From the NCBI RefSeq assembly GCF_900156125.1, contig NZ_FTLX01000006.1, forward strand, positions 226,405 through 290,404: a DNA stretch of 64,000 bases. Direction: 5' to 3'. The DNA is from Domibacillus enclensis (GTDB lineage Bacteria > Bacillota > Bacilli > Bacillales > Domibacillaceae). Positions 15,710-25,219 of this stretch are shown here, one piece after another (position 1 is the stretch's first letter; the number at the start of each line of letters is the position of its first letter). The position numbers and the translations under genes were made by a program. Under the pieces are notes generated by a model. That model did no database searches. It worked only from the letters and a program-made list of their open reading frames with translations, and was not told the origin of the DNA.

Positions 15710-16633
15710 TTGCAAAAAGTAAAACCATATTTACTGCTGATCCTGGTCATGATGATCTGGGGCTTTAATGTGCCGCTGATCAAAATACTGGTGACGGCAT
15801 TTGAACCGGTGACCATTACCGCTTTTCGTATTTTCACAGCGTCGCTCGTTGTTTTTCTCATTCTGTGGAAAATGGGCAAGGTGCACTGGCCGGCCATTTA
15901 CCACTGGAAATTTATTTTAGGCGGCGGCCTGTTTAACGTCTTTTTTCATCATTTATTTTTAGGGCTTGGTGCCGCTGGAACAAGCGCCGTCCATACTGGC
16001 ATCATCCTCGGGCTCGGTCCGATTTTAACCGCCTTAATGGCGGTCCTGATCTTCAGACGGGGCATTTCCGTAATCCGCGTGCTTGGTTTTATTACCGGGA
16101 CGGCCGGCGTTCTTGTCACCGTACTCGGCGGCGGCGCCGGGTTAAGCGGGTTTGTTATTGGAGACCTGTACATCTTTTTATCCATTTCGGCACAGGCCTT
16201 CAGCTTTATTCTCGTCAGCCGGGCTGCACGCGACATGGACCCGCTGCTTTTAACAGGCTATATGCAGCTGTTCGGTTCATTCGGCTTGTTAATCGCCAGC
16301 TTCTTCATGGAGCCGGCCGGGCTTTCTTCGCTGCGAAACGTCAATATGATGATGGTTGTCGTTTTTATTTTGTCTGCCGTTGGTGCAACAGCCATCGGCC
16401 ACCTCGTTTACAATAATACAATTACAAAAATTGGCCCGGCGGAAGCGGCGATTTTCTTAAACTTAAACACGTTTTTTTCCATTGTCGGCTCTGCAGTTAT
16501 TCTCGGTGAACCGATTTATTATTACCACTGGCTCGGGCTGCTTCTCATCGTACCCGGTGTGCTGATGGGGTCAGGGGCGCTGGAAGAACTGATTCGCAAG
16601 CGCAGGAGAACGGCAAACCATGCTGCAAAATAA
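15710..16633 (+). CDS. EamA/DMT-superfamily transporter
   Basis: A 307-residue, ten-helix transporter made of two EamA repeats. The first begins YLLLILVMMIWGFNVPLIKI and holds the AFRIF block; the second contains GAVGATAIGHLVYNN-like sequence and ends with the GLLLIVPGVL helix. Substrates of such proteins are often amino acids or other metabolites and cannot be read here. The start is TTG with GAAGGGG close upstream. It follows the ThrE-like pair by 23 bp, so it may share its transcript, which fits an export theme. Confidence 0.85.
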   Translation: MQKVKPYLLLILVMMIWGFNVPLIKILVTAFEPVTITAFRIFTASLVVFLILWKMGKVHWPAIYHWKFILGGGLFNVFFHHLFLGLGAAGTSAVHTGIILGLGPILTALMAVLIFRRGISVIRVLGFITGTAGVLVTVLGGGAGLSGFVIGDLYIFLSISAQAFSFILVSRAARDMDPLLLTGYMQLFGSFGLLIASFFMEPAGLSSLRNVNMMMVVVFILSAVGATAIGHLVYNNTITKIGPAEAAIFLNLNTFFSIVGSAVILGEPIYYYHWLGLLLIVPGVLMGSGALEELIRKRRRTANHAAK

Positions 16634-16642
16634 ACATAAAAG

Positions 16643-16673
16643 AAAAAAGCCAGACAAAAAGTTTGGCTTTTTT
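16643..16673 (+). terminator. Intrinsic terminator
   Basis: AAAAAAGCCAGAC pairs with GTTTGGCTTTTTT around a short A loop, ending in six T. It closes the ThrE/EamA unit. Confidence 0.85.
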
Positions 16674-16683
16674 CAATAAAGCT

Positions 16684-16712
16684 TTGAATTCAAAACAATC
16701 TCTCTATATAAT
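16684..16712 (+). promoter_or_regulatory. Predicted promoter of the two-component system and xylan cluster
   Basis: TTGAAT (16684-16689) and TATAAT (16707-16712) with a 17-bp spacer. The start would be near 16719, giving a 140-nt leader before the histidine kinase. Confidence 0.65.
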
Positions 16713-16756
16713 GTATTCCAAACGACTGCAAGAAAAGGCTTTTCATAACCGATTTT

Positions 16757-16771
16757 ATGTAAGCGTTATCT
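16757..16771 (+). promoter_or_regulatory. CcpA site (cre) in the leader of the xylan cluster
   Basis: ATGTAAGCGTTATCT fits WTGNAANCGNWNNCW at every fixed position. It lies about 40 bp after the predicted start, so CcpA would act as a roadblock, which fits a polysaccharide-utilisation cluster. Confidence 0.65.
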
Positions 16772-16858
16772 ATTGAGAGCCTTCCTTTATCATTCGCTGA
16801 TGGAAGAATTTCTTTTTACAGTTTGTTGTTCGGATAAACTATCAAGCGGGGGAATAAA

Positions 16859-18595
16859 ATGAAAAAGCGATTTTTTGAGCGGTATAACACGCTTCGAAAT
16901 CAAATATTGATCCTGTTTGTTGCCGTGATGAGCATTGTGCTCCTGTTCGTCGGGCTTGTCACGTTCCAGCTCGTCTCGGATTTAATCAAGGACAATGCTG
17001 AAGCGCAGATGAAGCAGACAGCGGTGGAGGCAGCCGGCCGGATTGATTCGCTGTACGATCAAATTAATTTAATCAGTAAACAGGCCGCCACTAATACGAT
17101 GGTGCAGCAGGTGCTGGAAAATGAGCAGGACGGGGTTCCGGTTTTGTTTCAAGAGCGCCAGCAGCTGATCCAGCATATGAATGAACTGCTAGCTTACTCG
17201 AATGGCATTACGTCCGTGGAGCTTTACACAAATGAGGACAAGCAAATCATTCCACTCGGGCGGAGCGGGACAGGTGCTGTATTGAAGTCAAACTGGAAGC
17301 AGAAGGCGGATGAAAACAAAGGCAGCCTTGTCTGGATTGGCGAAGATTCAAGCAGTCCGTATGATTATTTGGCCATTCGCCGGGTCAACCTGCTGAATGA
17401 TTCGTTTGAAGGCGGCGGATATTTACTCATCAAAGTCGCTAAAAATTATTTTCAGCTTGTGGAAAAGTCAACGCAAACAAAAGGCTATATGGTGCTGTTG
17501 GACCAAACCGAACAAATTATTTCATCAAATTATACCGATACGTCCACAGCGTTAACGATTGTCCCCGATAAAAAAGAAGGGTACATGGAGGCAGAGCAGT
17601 ACTCCGCTTTAACGGGGTGGCGGCTGATGGTTTTTACACCCGAAACGATCGTGATGGAAGGGATGTCAGTGGTCCGTTCGGCCGTTTTGATCTCAGGCTT
17701 TATTGGATTCCTGTTATTTTTCGTTTTATCGTACTTTATGTCTACTGTCGTAACGAAGCCGATCTTTCAATTAATGCGTACGATGAAAAGAGGAAGAAAA
17801 GGCAAGCTTTCTTTGCAGCCTCTCAGCTCATCCACGATTGAGATTAACGAATTAAACAAAACGTACAATCAAATGGCGGGGGAAATTAATCACTTAATTC
17901 AAGTCGTTTACGAAAAGGAGCTGCTCCGGAGCAAAACGGAATTAAAAGCGCTCCAGTCGCAAATCAATCCTCACTTTTTGTTTAATACATTAAACGCGCT
18001 TTACTGGGCGCTAGAGGAAAAGGATGAGGAGCTGGCAGAACAGGTTATTGCCATGTCGGAACTGTTCCGTTATACAATTGAAACAGACGAATGGGTGACG
18101 GTGAATCAGGAAATCCAGCACATCGAACGGTATATGCAGCTGATGAAGCTGCGGATTGGCAGCCGCTTTTCCTGGGAAATAAATGTGCCTGAGCCTCTGT
18201 TGCATGTCAGAATGCCGAAGCTGTTAATTCAGCCGCTCGTAGAAAACGCCTTAATTCACGGTGTAGCAAAGAAAACTGGAAACGGCCATGTGTCCGTTGA
18301 TTTAAAAGCAGTGGATGCCTTTATTCATGTGACGGTCGCAGACAACGGGATGGGAATGAAAGCGGAGCAGGTGAAAAAAGTGATGGAAGCGATTCAAACC
18401 GAAACGATGGAATCGCTAAAAGGAAATGGCATTGCCATGATTAACGTAAACAAGCGTCTTCAGTTGTATTATCCAGCACATACAGAAGCGAATTTACGCA
18501 TATCGAGCATTTACGGACAAGGCACAGTATGTACGTTTGAACTGCCAGTGAAAGAGGGGGAGCAGCTTGTACAAAAAGACAATTCTGTTAGTTGA
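16859..18595 (+). CDS. YesM-like sensor histidine kinase
   Basis: A 578-residue membrane kinase of the LytS/YesM type. TM1 spans about residues 17-39, an extracellular sensing region (about 40-270) follows, then TM2 near 273-296, a HAMP linker and the His_kinase domain. The phospho-acceptor is H372 within LQSQINPHFLFNTLNALYW; a HATPase_c domain follows with the N box LVENALIHG and the G box DNGMGM. Such kinases pair with AraC-type regulators and control oligosaccharide uptake operons, as the adjacent genes suggest. The start at 16859 has GCGGGGG upstream. The 3' end overlaps the response regulator by 29 bp. Confidence 0.92.
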   Translation: MKKRFFERYNTLRNQILILFVAVMSIVLLFVGLVTFQLVSDLIKDNAEAQMKQTAVEAAGRIDSLYDQINLISKQAATNTMVQQVLENEQDGVPVLFQERQQLIQHMNELLAYSNGITSVELYTNEDKQIIPLGRSGTGAVLKSNWKQKADENKGSLVWIGEDSSSPYDYLAIRRVNLLNDSFEGGGYLLIKVAKNYFQLVEKSTQTKGYMVLLDQTEQIISSNYTDTSTALTIVPDKKEGYMEAEQYSALTGWRLMVFTPETIVMEGMSVVRSAVLISGFIGFLLFFVLSYFMSTVVTKPIFQLMRTMKRGRKGKLSLQPLSSSTIEINELNKTYNQMAGEINHLIQVVYEKELLRSKTELKALQSQINPHFLFNTLNALYWALEEKDEELAEQVIAMSELFRYTIETDEWVTVNQEIQHIERYMQLMKLRIGSRFSWEINVPEPLLHVRMPKLLIQPLVENALIHGVAKKTGNGHVSVDLKAVDAFIHVTVADNGMGMKAEQVKKVMEAIQTETMESLKGNGIAMINVNKRLQLYYPAHTEANLRISSIYGQGTVCTFELPVKEGEQLVQKDNSVS

Positions 18596-19334
18596 TGACG
18601 AGCCAAATACGAGACGAGGCATTACGAAAACATTGGAGAGCTGGTCAGAAGGGCGATTTTCCATTTTAAGCGCTGAAAATGGACGGGAAGCTCTTGATTA
18701 TGCGAAGCAGTATCGGATTCACTTGCTGGTAACGGACATTTCAATGCCTGAAATGGATGGTCTTGAGTTGTTGCGGTCACTGAAGGCGGAACAGCAAAGT
18801 CTGGTGGCGGTTGTCCTGTCAGCTTATTCAGAATTTGACTATGCGCAGGAAGCACTGCGGCTCGGGGTCGTGAATTATTTACTGAAGCCTGCAAGCAAGC
18901 GCATGCTCATTGAAGCGGTAGAAGAAGCTCTTCAAATCGAGGAAGAACGGACAAAAGTAAAGACGATCACCCGGATTGCCGATGCCAGGCTGATGGATGT
19001 ACAGGAAAAGACGCTTGCCGCCGGACCGGTTAAGCAGGCAATGCACTATATCGATCAGCATATTGAACATCCGCTGAGCTTAAAGGAAGTGGCTGAGCAT
19101 GTTCATTTAAACCCAAACTATTTCAGTATGCTGTTTAAAGAGCAGGCTAACATGACTTTCAGCGAGTACGTGACACGCGCACGCCTGCAAGAAGCGAAAA
19201 GCCTGCTGATTAAAACAAACCTTTCCATTGAGGAAGTGGCGGAGCGCGTCGGCTACAGCACCTCTAAATACTTTATTAAAATCTTCAAAGAATTTGAAGG
19301 AATTACGCCAAGTAAATACAAAAAAGTAAAGTAA
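18567..19334 (+). CDS. YesN-like response regulator (receiver + AraC DNA-binding)
   Basis: A 255-residue regulator: a receiver domain with D10, D11 and phospho-acceptor D57 (LLVTDISMPEMDGLELL) and K at YLLKPASK, followed by a C-terminal AraC-type double helix-turn-helix (about 155-255) with NPNYFSMLFKE and GYSTSKYFIKIFKEFEGITP. It is much shorter than YesN (about 370 residues), because the linker between receiver and HTH is minimal. The TTG start at 18567 lies in the kinase gene with GAGGGGG ahead, so the pair is translationally coupled. It probably activates the sugar-transport genes that follow. Confidence 0.92.
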   Translation: MYKKTILLVDDEPNTRRGITKTLESWSEGRFSILSAENGREALDYAKQYRIHLLVTDISMPEMDGLELLRSLKAEQQSLVAVVLSAYSEFDYAQEALRLGVVNYLLKPASKRMLIEAVEEALQIEEERTKVKTITRIADARLMDVQEKTLAAGPVKQAMHYIDQHIEHPLSLKEVAEHVHLNPNYFSMLFKEQANMTFSEYVTRARLQEAKSLLIKTNLSIEEVAERVGYSTSKYFIKIFKEFEGITPSKYKKVK

Positions 19335-19341
19335 GCGCTTA
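19332..19341. promoter_or_regulatory. Cre-like palindrome before the first sugar-binding protein
   Basis: TAAGCGCTTA is a perfect 10-bp palindrome just after the response-regulator stop. It has the cre core but fails three fixed positions of the full consensus, so this is only a candidate CcpA or regulator site. Confidence 0.3.
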
Positions 19342-19452
19342 TCTTAAAAAAAGAGAATTTTTGCTGAATTCTGTTACCTTACCCGCTCTCGGCTTAGATG
19401 ATACTATTTGAAGTGTAGTCATCATCTATCGCAAAAAGAGGGGGTATTTATT

Positions 19453-20757
19453 TTGTTGAAAAAGAAAGCGTTTGCACCTATGTTTGTTTTTATGCTTAGC
19501 ATTGTACTGCTTTTGGCAGGCTGTTCTGGTTCAGAGGAAGGCGGAGGAGAGGCCGCCAACAGCGATGATAAAGTCGTGAAATTCATGCATCTATGGCCTG
19601 AAGGAAGCTCCAAGCAGCACAATTTAATCGTAAAAGACATTATTACGGAATTTGAAGCAGCGAACCAGGGAGTAAAAGTTGAAACAGAGATTTTAAGCAA
19701 TGAGCAATATAAAGAAAAGTTAAAGGTGTTGTCTGCATCAAATGAGCTTCCTGATGTCGGCATGACGTGGGCAGCGGGCTTTATGGACCCCTATGTAAAA
19801 GGCAATATGTTCGCACCGCTTGATGACCTCATTGAGCCGGATTCATTTGTTTCCGGTACAACAGAAGCCTATGCGGTGGACGAAACAACGTACGGTTTGC
19901 CTTTGGAGCTGAACATTGCACCGGTTTTTTACAACAAACAAATTTTTGAAGAATACAATCTTGATGTGCCAGAAACATATGAAGAGTTTCAAGCAATTGT
20001 GAAAACGTTATCGGAAAACGGTGTTACACCGATTACGCTCGGCAACAAAGACCGCTGGACAGGTTCCATGTGGTACATGTACCTGGCGGATCGGATCGGC
20101 GGACCGCAAGTGATCACGGATGCGATTAACCGTGAAGGTACATTCGAGGATCCAGCTTTAGTCCAGGCGGCTGAGGAAATTCAGTCACTCGTTGACATGG
20201 ATGCTTTTGTAAAAGGATTTAATGGACTTTCAAATGATGAAGCAAAAGGGCCGTTTATGAACAATCAAGCAGCAATGTACTTGATGGGCTCATGGGAACT
20301 GCCAAACTACACAACAAACGAAGATGTACCACAGGAATTCAGAGATTCAATCGGCTTCTTTAAATTCCCGGCAGTAAATGGCGGCAAAGGGGACATTAAT
20401 AGCTTTGTTGGTGGTCCAGGCGTTGGCCTTTTCGTTTCGGAAAACTCAGAGGTAAAAGAAGAAGCAAAAGAATTCGTCAAATTCTTCGTCGAAAAATGGG
20501 GCGAGCGCTCTGTAACAGGCGCTGGTGTTATTCCAGCAACGAAAGTAGACACTGCTTCAATTGAATTGCCTCAAATGTATATTGACGTGTTGAATGAACT
20601 GAATGCTGCAAGCAACATTACGCTTTATGCAGACGTTCAAATGAGTGCAGCTGTTGCGCAGGAGCACTTGAACTTAATTCAGTCGTTATTCGGAAAAGAG
20701 ATTTCGCCTGAGCAGTTTGCGAAAGAGCATGAAGAAGTACTGAAGGCAGAGGAGTAA
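19453..20757 (+). CDS. Sugar ABC transporter substrate-binding lipoprotein (family 1, importer 1)
   Basis: A 434-residue lipoprotein with a signal ending in LLLAGCSGSE, the lipobox cysteine at about residue 24, and a family-1 binding fold (HLWPEGSSKQH, LPDVGMTWAAGFMDPY, PLELNIAPVFYNKQIFEEY). It should capture an oligosaccharide at the cell surface for the two permeases that follow. No ATPase is encoded here, so a shared MsmX-type ATPase is likely, as is usual in Bacillus. The start is TTG at 19453 with AGAGGGGG 8 nt upstream; the second TTG at 19456 is an alternative. Context with xynB and aguA suggests xylo-oligosaccharides. Confidence 0.92.
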   Translation: MLKKKAFAPMFVFMLSIVLLLAGCSGSEEGGGEAANSDDKVVKFMHLWPEGSSKQHNLIVKDIITEFEAANQGVKVETEILSNEQYKEKLKVLSASNELPDVGMTWAAGFMDPYVKGNMFAPLDDLIEPDSFVSGTTEAYAVDETTYGLPLELNIAPVFYNKQIFEEYNLDVPETYEEFQAIVKTLSENGVTPITLGNKDRWTGSMWYMYLADRIGGPQVITDAINREGTFEDPALVQAAEEIQSLVDMDAFVKGFNGLSNDEAKGPFMNNQAAMYLMGSWELPNYTTNEDVPQEFRDSIGFFKFPAVNGGKGDINSFVGGPGVGLFVSENSEVKEEAKEFVKFFVEKWGERSVTGAGVIPATKVDTASIELPQMYIDVLNELNAASNITLYADVQMSAAVAQEHLNLIQSLFGKEISPEQFAKEHEEVLKAEE

Positions 20758-20761
20758 AGAA

Positions 20762-20783
20762 AAAGCGGGGGTGACCCCGCTTT
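20762..20783 (+). terminator. Intercistronic hairpin after the binding-protein gene
   Basis: AAAGCGGGG and CCCCGCTTT form a perfect 9-bp stem around GTGA, followed by CTTCTC rather than a clean T run. It likely works as a leaky terminator or 3' mRNA stabiliser that keeps binding protein above permease level. Confidence 0.65.
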
Positions 20784-20819
20784 CTTCTCAAAAAAGAAGG
20801 AAAAGGAGATGAAAAAAGA

Positions 20820-21698
20820 ATGGATAAAGTGATGTCGAACAAATTCGTTATTTCCCTTTATGTCCTCCCAGCCCTGCTGCTCATTCTCACACTGATTTAT
20901 GTCCCCATCGTTCTCACCGGCTATTACGGATTAATGAAGTGGGATGGCATCGGAGAAATGACGTTTATCGGTCTTGAAAATTATACGAAGCTGATCCAGG
21001 ACGCAGACTTTTGGGGGAGTGCGTACCACTCGTTTTTATTGGCTCTTTTTTCAGCGGTCAGTTTAATTGGCTACCTCGGAATCTCCCTTATTTTAACGAG
21101 CAAAATTAAAGGGGCAAATACACTTCGGAAGATTTACCTCATTCCGATGCTGCTGTCTTCCGTCGCGATCGCCCAGCTTTGGTCCAAAATTTACCACCCC
21201 TCAAACGGCATGGTAAACAGCTTTCTGCAAAGCATTGGCATCGACAACCCGCCGGCATGGTTAGCAGAGCCAAGTCTCGTTCTTCCGGCTATTTTTGTGG
21301 CGATTATTTGGCAATATGCGGGCTTTTATATTTTAATTTATTATGCTGCCTTGAAGAACATTCCGGAATCATTGATTGAAGCTGCCCGGATTGACGGAGC
21401 CACTCCGCTTCAAATTGCCTGGAAAATTAAAATTCCATTGATCGCCGGCGTCATTAAAGTGACGATTGTGCTGGCTATTGTCGGCTCATTGAAATATTTT
21501 GACTTGATTTATGTCATGACCGGCGGCGGTCCAAACGGTTCCAGTGAAGTCATTGCCTCTTATATGTATCAAAAAGCGTTCGGCAGCTATGACTTCGGTT
21601 ATGGAAGCGCCATCGGATTTTTCCTGCTGCTGATCTGTTTAGTTGTTACGTGGCTCATTCGCAAGCTGACGGCAACGAAAGAAGAAATTCAATATTAA
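20820..21698 (+). CDS. Sugar ABC transporter permease, MalF type (importer 1)
   Basis: A 292-residue permease with six membrane helices and the ATPase-contact EAA loop ESLIEAARIDGATPLQIAWK (about residues 183-202), ending in the GG-containing helix VMTGGGPNGSSE typical of MalF/UgpA-like subunits. It pairs with the preceding binding protein and the next permease to import a sugar oligomer. The spacing to the next gene is 15 bp. Confidence 0.93.
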   Translation: MDKVMSNKFVISLYVLPALLLILTLIYVPIVLTGYYGLMKWDGIGEMTFIGLENYTKLIQDADFWGSAYHSFLLALFSAVSLIGYLGISLILTSKIKGANTLRKIYLIPMLLSSVAIAQLWSKIYHPSNGMVNSFLQSIGIDNPPAWLAEPSLVLPAIFVAIIWQYAGFYILIYYAALKNIPESLIEAARIDGATPLQIAWKIKIPLIAGVIKVTIVLAIVGSLKYFDLIYVMTGGGPNGSSEVIASYMYQKAFGSYDFGYGSAIGFFLLLICLVVTWLIRKLTATKEEIQY

Positions 21699-21713
21699 AA
21701 AGGAGCGGAGCAT

Positions 21714-22595
21714 ATGAGTACGATTGCGCAAGCGAATACAAAGCATGAAGCAAAACGAAAGAACAGCGCTTTTTCCAAACTCGGATATGGTGTCCTTTAT
21801 GCCATTTTGGGCCTCATTGCCGTATTGCAAATTTATCCGCTCATCTGGCTGTTTTTCTTTTCTTTAAAAGACAATCAGGAAGTGTTTAATGAATCGCCGT
21901 TTTCGCTTCCGACGGATCCGAAGTGGGAAAACTATACACGGGTCTGGACCGACGGAAATATCGGCCTGTACTTTTTCAATAGTATATGGATCACAGTGAC
22001 AGCGGTTGTAATGACGGTTCTGCTGGCCAGTTTTGTGACATTCGCTATTACCCGGATGAAGTGGAAGTTGAGCAAGCCGGTGCTTGGCCTGTTCATGGTC
22101 GGATTGATGATTCCTGTTCATTCCACGCTGATTCCGCTTTTCGACTTTTTCTTGAAGCTTAACTTAATTGATCATCCACTGTCTGTGGTGCTGACGTATA
22201 CGGCGTTTAATTTGCCGCTGACGATTATGATTTTGCTCGGCTTTTATTACACATTGCCGAAAGAAGTGGAAGAAGCGGCCATTATGGACGGCTGCTCCAT
22301 TCACCGTTTGTTTTTCCAGGTCACATTGCCGATGACGCTGCCGGTCGTCTCGACAACCGCCATTATTAACATGATTTACAACTGGAATGAATTTGTGTTT
22401 ATTAATACGTTTATTAGCTCGGACCAGTATAAAACGCTGACAGTCGGTATTCAAAATTTCATTGGCCAGTACATGACAGAGTGGGGGGCCATTGGTGCCA
22501 CACTGATGATCAGCATCATCCCGATTTTAATTGCGTTTTTGTTTTTAAGCAATCGAATTGTGGAAGGCATCGCGGCTGGTTCCGTGAAAGGATAA
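21714..22595 (+). CDS. Sugar ABC transporter permease, MalG type (importer 1)
   Basis: A 293-residue permease with six membrane helices. The EAA loop is KEVEEAAIMDGCSIHRLFFQ, and the start of the transmembrane domain includes VLLASFVTFAITRMKWK. It is the second permease subunit of importer 1 (MalG/UgpE-like). The next gene, xynB, starts 15 bp downstream with AAAGGAGG, so uptake and intracellular hydrolysis are coordinately expressed. Confidence 0.93.
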   Translation: MSTIAQANTKHEAKRKNSAFSKLGYGVLYAILGLIAVLQIYPLIWLFFFSLKDNQEVFNESPFSLPTDPKWENYTRVWTDGNIGLYFFNSIWITVTAVVMTVLLASFVTFAITRMKWKLSKPVLGLFMVGLMIPVHSTLIPLFDFFLKLNLIDHPLSVVLTYTAFNLPLTIMILLGFYYTLPKEVEEAAIMDGCSIHRLFFQVTLPMTLPVVSTTAIINMIYNWNEFVFINTFISSDQYKTLTVGIQNFIGQYMTEWGAIGATLMISIIPILIAFLFLSNRIVEGIAAGSVKG

Positions 22596-22610
22596 AGGAG
22601 GAGCAGAAGG

Positions 22611-24233
22611 ATGATTCAAAATCCAGTTTTAACAGGTTTTAATCCAGATCCAAGTATTTGCAGGGTAGGCGATGATTATTACATTGCCGTCTCCACGTTT
22701 GAATGGTTTCCTGGTGTTCAAATTCATCACTCCAAGGACTTGAAAAACTGGCACCTCGTCAGCCAGCCGCTGAACCGGGTATCCCAGCTGGATATGAAGG
22801 GAAATCCGGATTCCGGCGGAGTGTGGGCGCCTTGCCTGAGCTATGCAGAGGGGCAATTCTGGCTGATCTACTCCGATGTCAAAGTGGCGGAGGGCGATGT
22901 ATGGAAGGACGGGCACAATTATCTTGTTACTTGCGACACGATTGACGGCGAGTGGAGCGAGCCGGTTTATTTAAACAGCTCCGGCTTTGACCCTTCCCTG
23001 TTTCATGATGAAGACGGGAAAAAATATTTGTTAAACATGGTGTGGGATCAGCGGGTGCACAATCATCGCTTTTACGGCATTTCGATTCAGGAATACAGCC
23101 ATGCGGAGAAAAAGCTCGTGGGCAAGGCAGACGTCATGTTTAAAGGGACCGAGATTGGCTTAACGGAAGCGCCGCATCTGTATAAGATCGACGGCTGGTA
23201 TTATCTCTTAACCGCAGAAGGCGGAACCAAATTTGAGCACGCCGCCACGATAGCACGGTCGAAAAGCTTAACAGGCCCGTACGAGGTTCATCCGCAAAAC
23301 CCACTGCTTACTTCCTGGCATGATCTGCACAATCCGCTTCAAAAAGCGGGGCATGCATCGATCGTTCAAACGCAGAACGGGGACTGGTACCTGGCGCATT
23401 TAATGGGGCGTCCATTAAAAAGACCAGGCAAAAAGCTGCTGGAGGAAAGAGGCTTCTGTCCGCTTGGAAGAGAAACAGCGATTCAAAAGCTGGAATGGCG
23501 GGACGGCTGGCCGTACGTGGTCGGCGGCAACAGTCCATCCGTTGAAGTGGAAGCGCCAGACCTGCCGGAAGTGAAGTGGGAGGCGGATTTTCCAGAGAAG
23601 GATGATTTCCGTACAGCCCAATTAAATCATCACTTTCAAACGCTGCGCATTCCGTTTAATGAAGAAATCGGCTCTTTAACAGATCGGGACAGCCACCTCC
23701 GTTTGTACGGCCGGGAATCGCTTCACTCGCAGTTTACACAAGCCCATGTGGCAAGGCGCTGGCAGCACTTTTCCTTTGAGGCAGAAACGAAGGTCGAGTT
23801 CGAGCCAGACACGTTTCAGCAAATGGCCGGGCTGACGTGCTATTACAACATTCGCAACTGGGTATTTGTCCATGTGACATGGCATGAAGAAAAAGGAAAG
23901 ATCATTGACATCATGACATGCGACCAGTTCAAAGCGGACCGGCCGATTCACGGCTCGGAAATCCAGGTGCCGGATGAAGTGAAAGCGATTTATTTGCGAG
24001 TGAACGTACAAAAAACAGTTTTCTATTTTGAATACTCCTTTGATGGACGTGAGTGGCAAGGTATTGAAAGACAATTTGACTCGATTAAACTTTCAGATGA
24101 CTACGTTGATCAAGGCGGTTTTTTTACAGGTGCGTTTGTGGGCATGTGTGCAATTGACATGACAGGCAGCCGAAAGCCTGCTGACTTCGACTATTTCTCA
24201 TACAAACAGAAGGCTGATGAAACGAACGACTAA
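22611..24233 (+). CDS. xynB: Beta-xylosidase, glycoside hydrolase family 43
   Basis: A 540-residue intracellular GH43 enzyme, close in sequence and length to B. subtilis XynB (533). The five-bladed propeller holds catalytic base D13 (NPDPS), pKa modulator D127 (SGFDPSLF) and acid E186 (LTEAPHLYK), matching D15, D128 and E187 of the characterised Geobacillus enzyme. A C-terminal beta-sandwich follows from about residue 320. It removes xylose from the non-reducing end of xylo-oligosaccharides. No signal peptide is present, consistent with action on imported sugars. Confidence 0.95.
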   Translation: MIQNPVLTGFNPDPSICRVGDDYYIAVSTFEWFPGVQIHHSKDLKNWHLVSQPLNRVSQLDMKGNPDSGGVWAPCLSYAEGQFWLIYSDVKVAEGDVWKDGHNYLVTCDTIDGEWSEPVYLNSSGFDPSLFHDEDGKKYLLNMVWDQRVHNHRFYGISIQEYSHAEKKLVGKADVMFKGTEIGLTEAPHLYKIDGWYYLLTAEGGTKFEHAATIARSKSLTGPYEVHPQNPLLTSWHDLHNPLQKAGHASIVQTQNGDWYLAHLMGRPLKRPGKKLLEERGFCPLGRETAIQKLEWRDGWPYVVGGNSPSVEVEAPDLPEVKWEADFPEKDDFRTAQLNHHFQTLRIPFNEEIGSLTDRDSHLRLYGRESLHSQFTQAHVARRWQHFSFEAETKVEFEPDTFQQMAGLTCYYNIRNWVFVHVTWHEEKGKIIDIMTCDQFKADRPIHGSEIQVPDEVKAIYLRVNVQKTVFYFEYSFDGREWQGIERQFDSIKLSDDYVDQGGFFTGAFVGMCAIDMTGSRKPADFDYFSYKQKADETND

Positions 24234-24244
24234 GGAGGGTTACG

Positions 24245-25207
24245 ATGGAGCAGACAGGAAAAATGGAAGGTGCTGAAAAACGGAATTCTTTGACGCAAAG
24301 CAAATGGGCTAAAAACATGGCGCTTATTCGCAAAGACTGGCAGCTGTATACGCTGCTGATCATTCCGATCATATATTTGCTCATATTCAAGTATTTGCCA
24401 ATGGCCGGAAATATTATTGCCTTTCGCAAGTTTGTACCAGGCGGCAGCATTTTCGGAGAAGAATGGGTTGGATTCTATTATATTAATATGTTCATAAATG
24501 ATCCGACGTTTTGGCGGGTGTTCAGCAATACACTGATTCTCGGCGGTCTTACTCTATTAATCACCTTTCCAATGCCGATTATCTTCGCGCTGCTGCTGAA
24601 CGAAGTTAAAGCTAAGCGTTTTAAGAAGTTTGTGCAGACGGCCTCTTACCTGCCTCATTTCTTGTCCATCGTTATCGTAGCAGGTATGGTCCTGCAGTTA
24701 ACAGCCATCAATGGATCAATCAATACGCTCGTTGAGTTTTTTACAGGAGACAAAATAAATTTTATTCAGCAGGCGGATTGGTTCAGAACAATTTACATTA
24801 CCTCTGAAGTTTGGCAGGGAATGGGCTGGGGAGCGATCTTGTATCTGGCCGCATTGACCACCATTGATGAAAGCCTGTATGAAGCAGCGAGAATTGATGG
24901 AGCAAATCGCTGGAAGCAAACACTTTATATAACGCTGCCAGGTATGCTGCCAACCATTGTTGTTTTGCTCGTACTGAATATCGGCAGCTTTATGGCGGTT
25001 GGGTTTGAAAAAATCCTTCTATTATATAATCCGCTGAACTACGAAACAGCTGATGTGATTTCGACTTACTTGTATCGTATCGGTTTAGAATCAAATAATT
25101 TCAGCTACGCAACAGCCATTGGCTTGTTCGAATCAATTATCGGGTTAATTCTCGTTTTGTCTGCCAACTTTATTTCGAAAAAATTAACAGAAACAAGTTT
25201 ATGGTAA
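24245..25207 (+). CDS. LplB-type polysaccharide ABC transporter permease (importer 2)
   Basis: A 320-residue permease with a long N-terminal cytoplasmic segment and six helices. The stretches LLIIPIIYLLIFKYLPMAGN and SLYEAARIDGANRWKQTLYI (EAA loop) are typical of the LplB subfamily. With the next two genes it makes a second importer. In Paenibacillus the LplB/YtcP/LplA-type trio belongs to the aldouronate-utilisation cluster together with aguA, so methylglucuronoxylotriose-like substrates are the best guess. It starts 11 bp after xynB with AAGGAGGG. Confidence 0.92.
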   Translation: MEQTGKMEGAEKRNSLTQSKWAKNMALIRKDWQLYTLLIIPIIYLLIFKYLPMAGNIIAFRKFVPGGSIFGEEWVGFYYINMFINDPTFWRVFSNTLILGGLTLLITFPMPIIFALLLNEVKAKRFKKFVQTASYLPHFLSIVIVAGMVLQLTAINGSINTLVEFFTGDKINFIQQADWFRTIYITSEVWQGMGWGAILYLAALTTIDESLYEAARIDGANRWKQTLYITLPGMLPTIVVLLVLNIGSFMAVGFEKILLLYNPLNYETADVISTYLYRIGLESNNFSYATAIGLFESIIGLILVLSANFISKKLTETSLW

Positions 25208-25219
25208 GGGGGAGCCGTT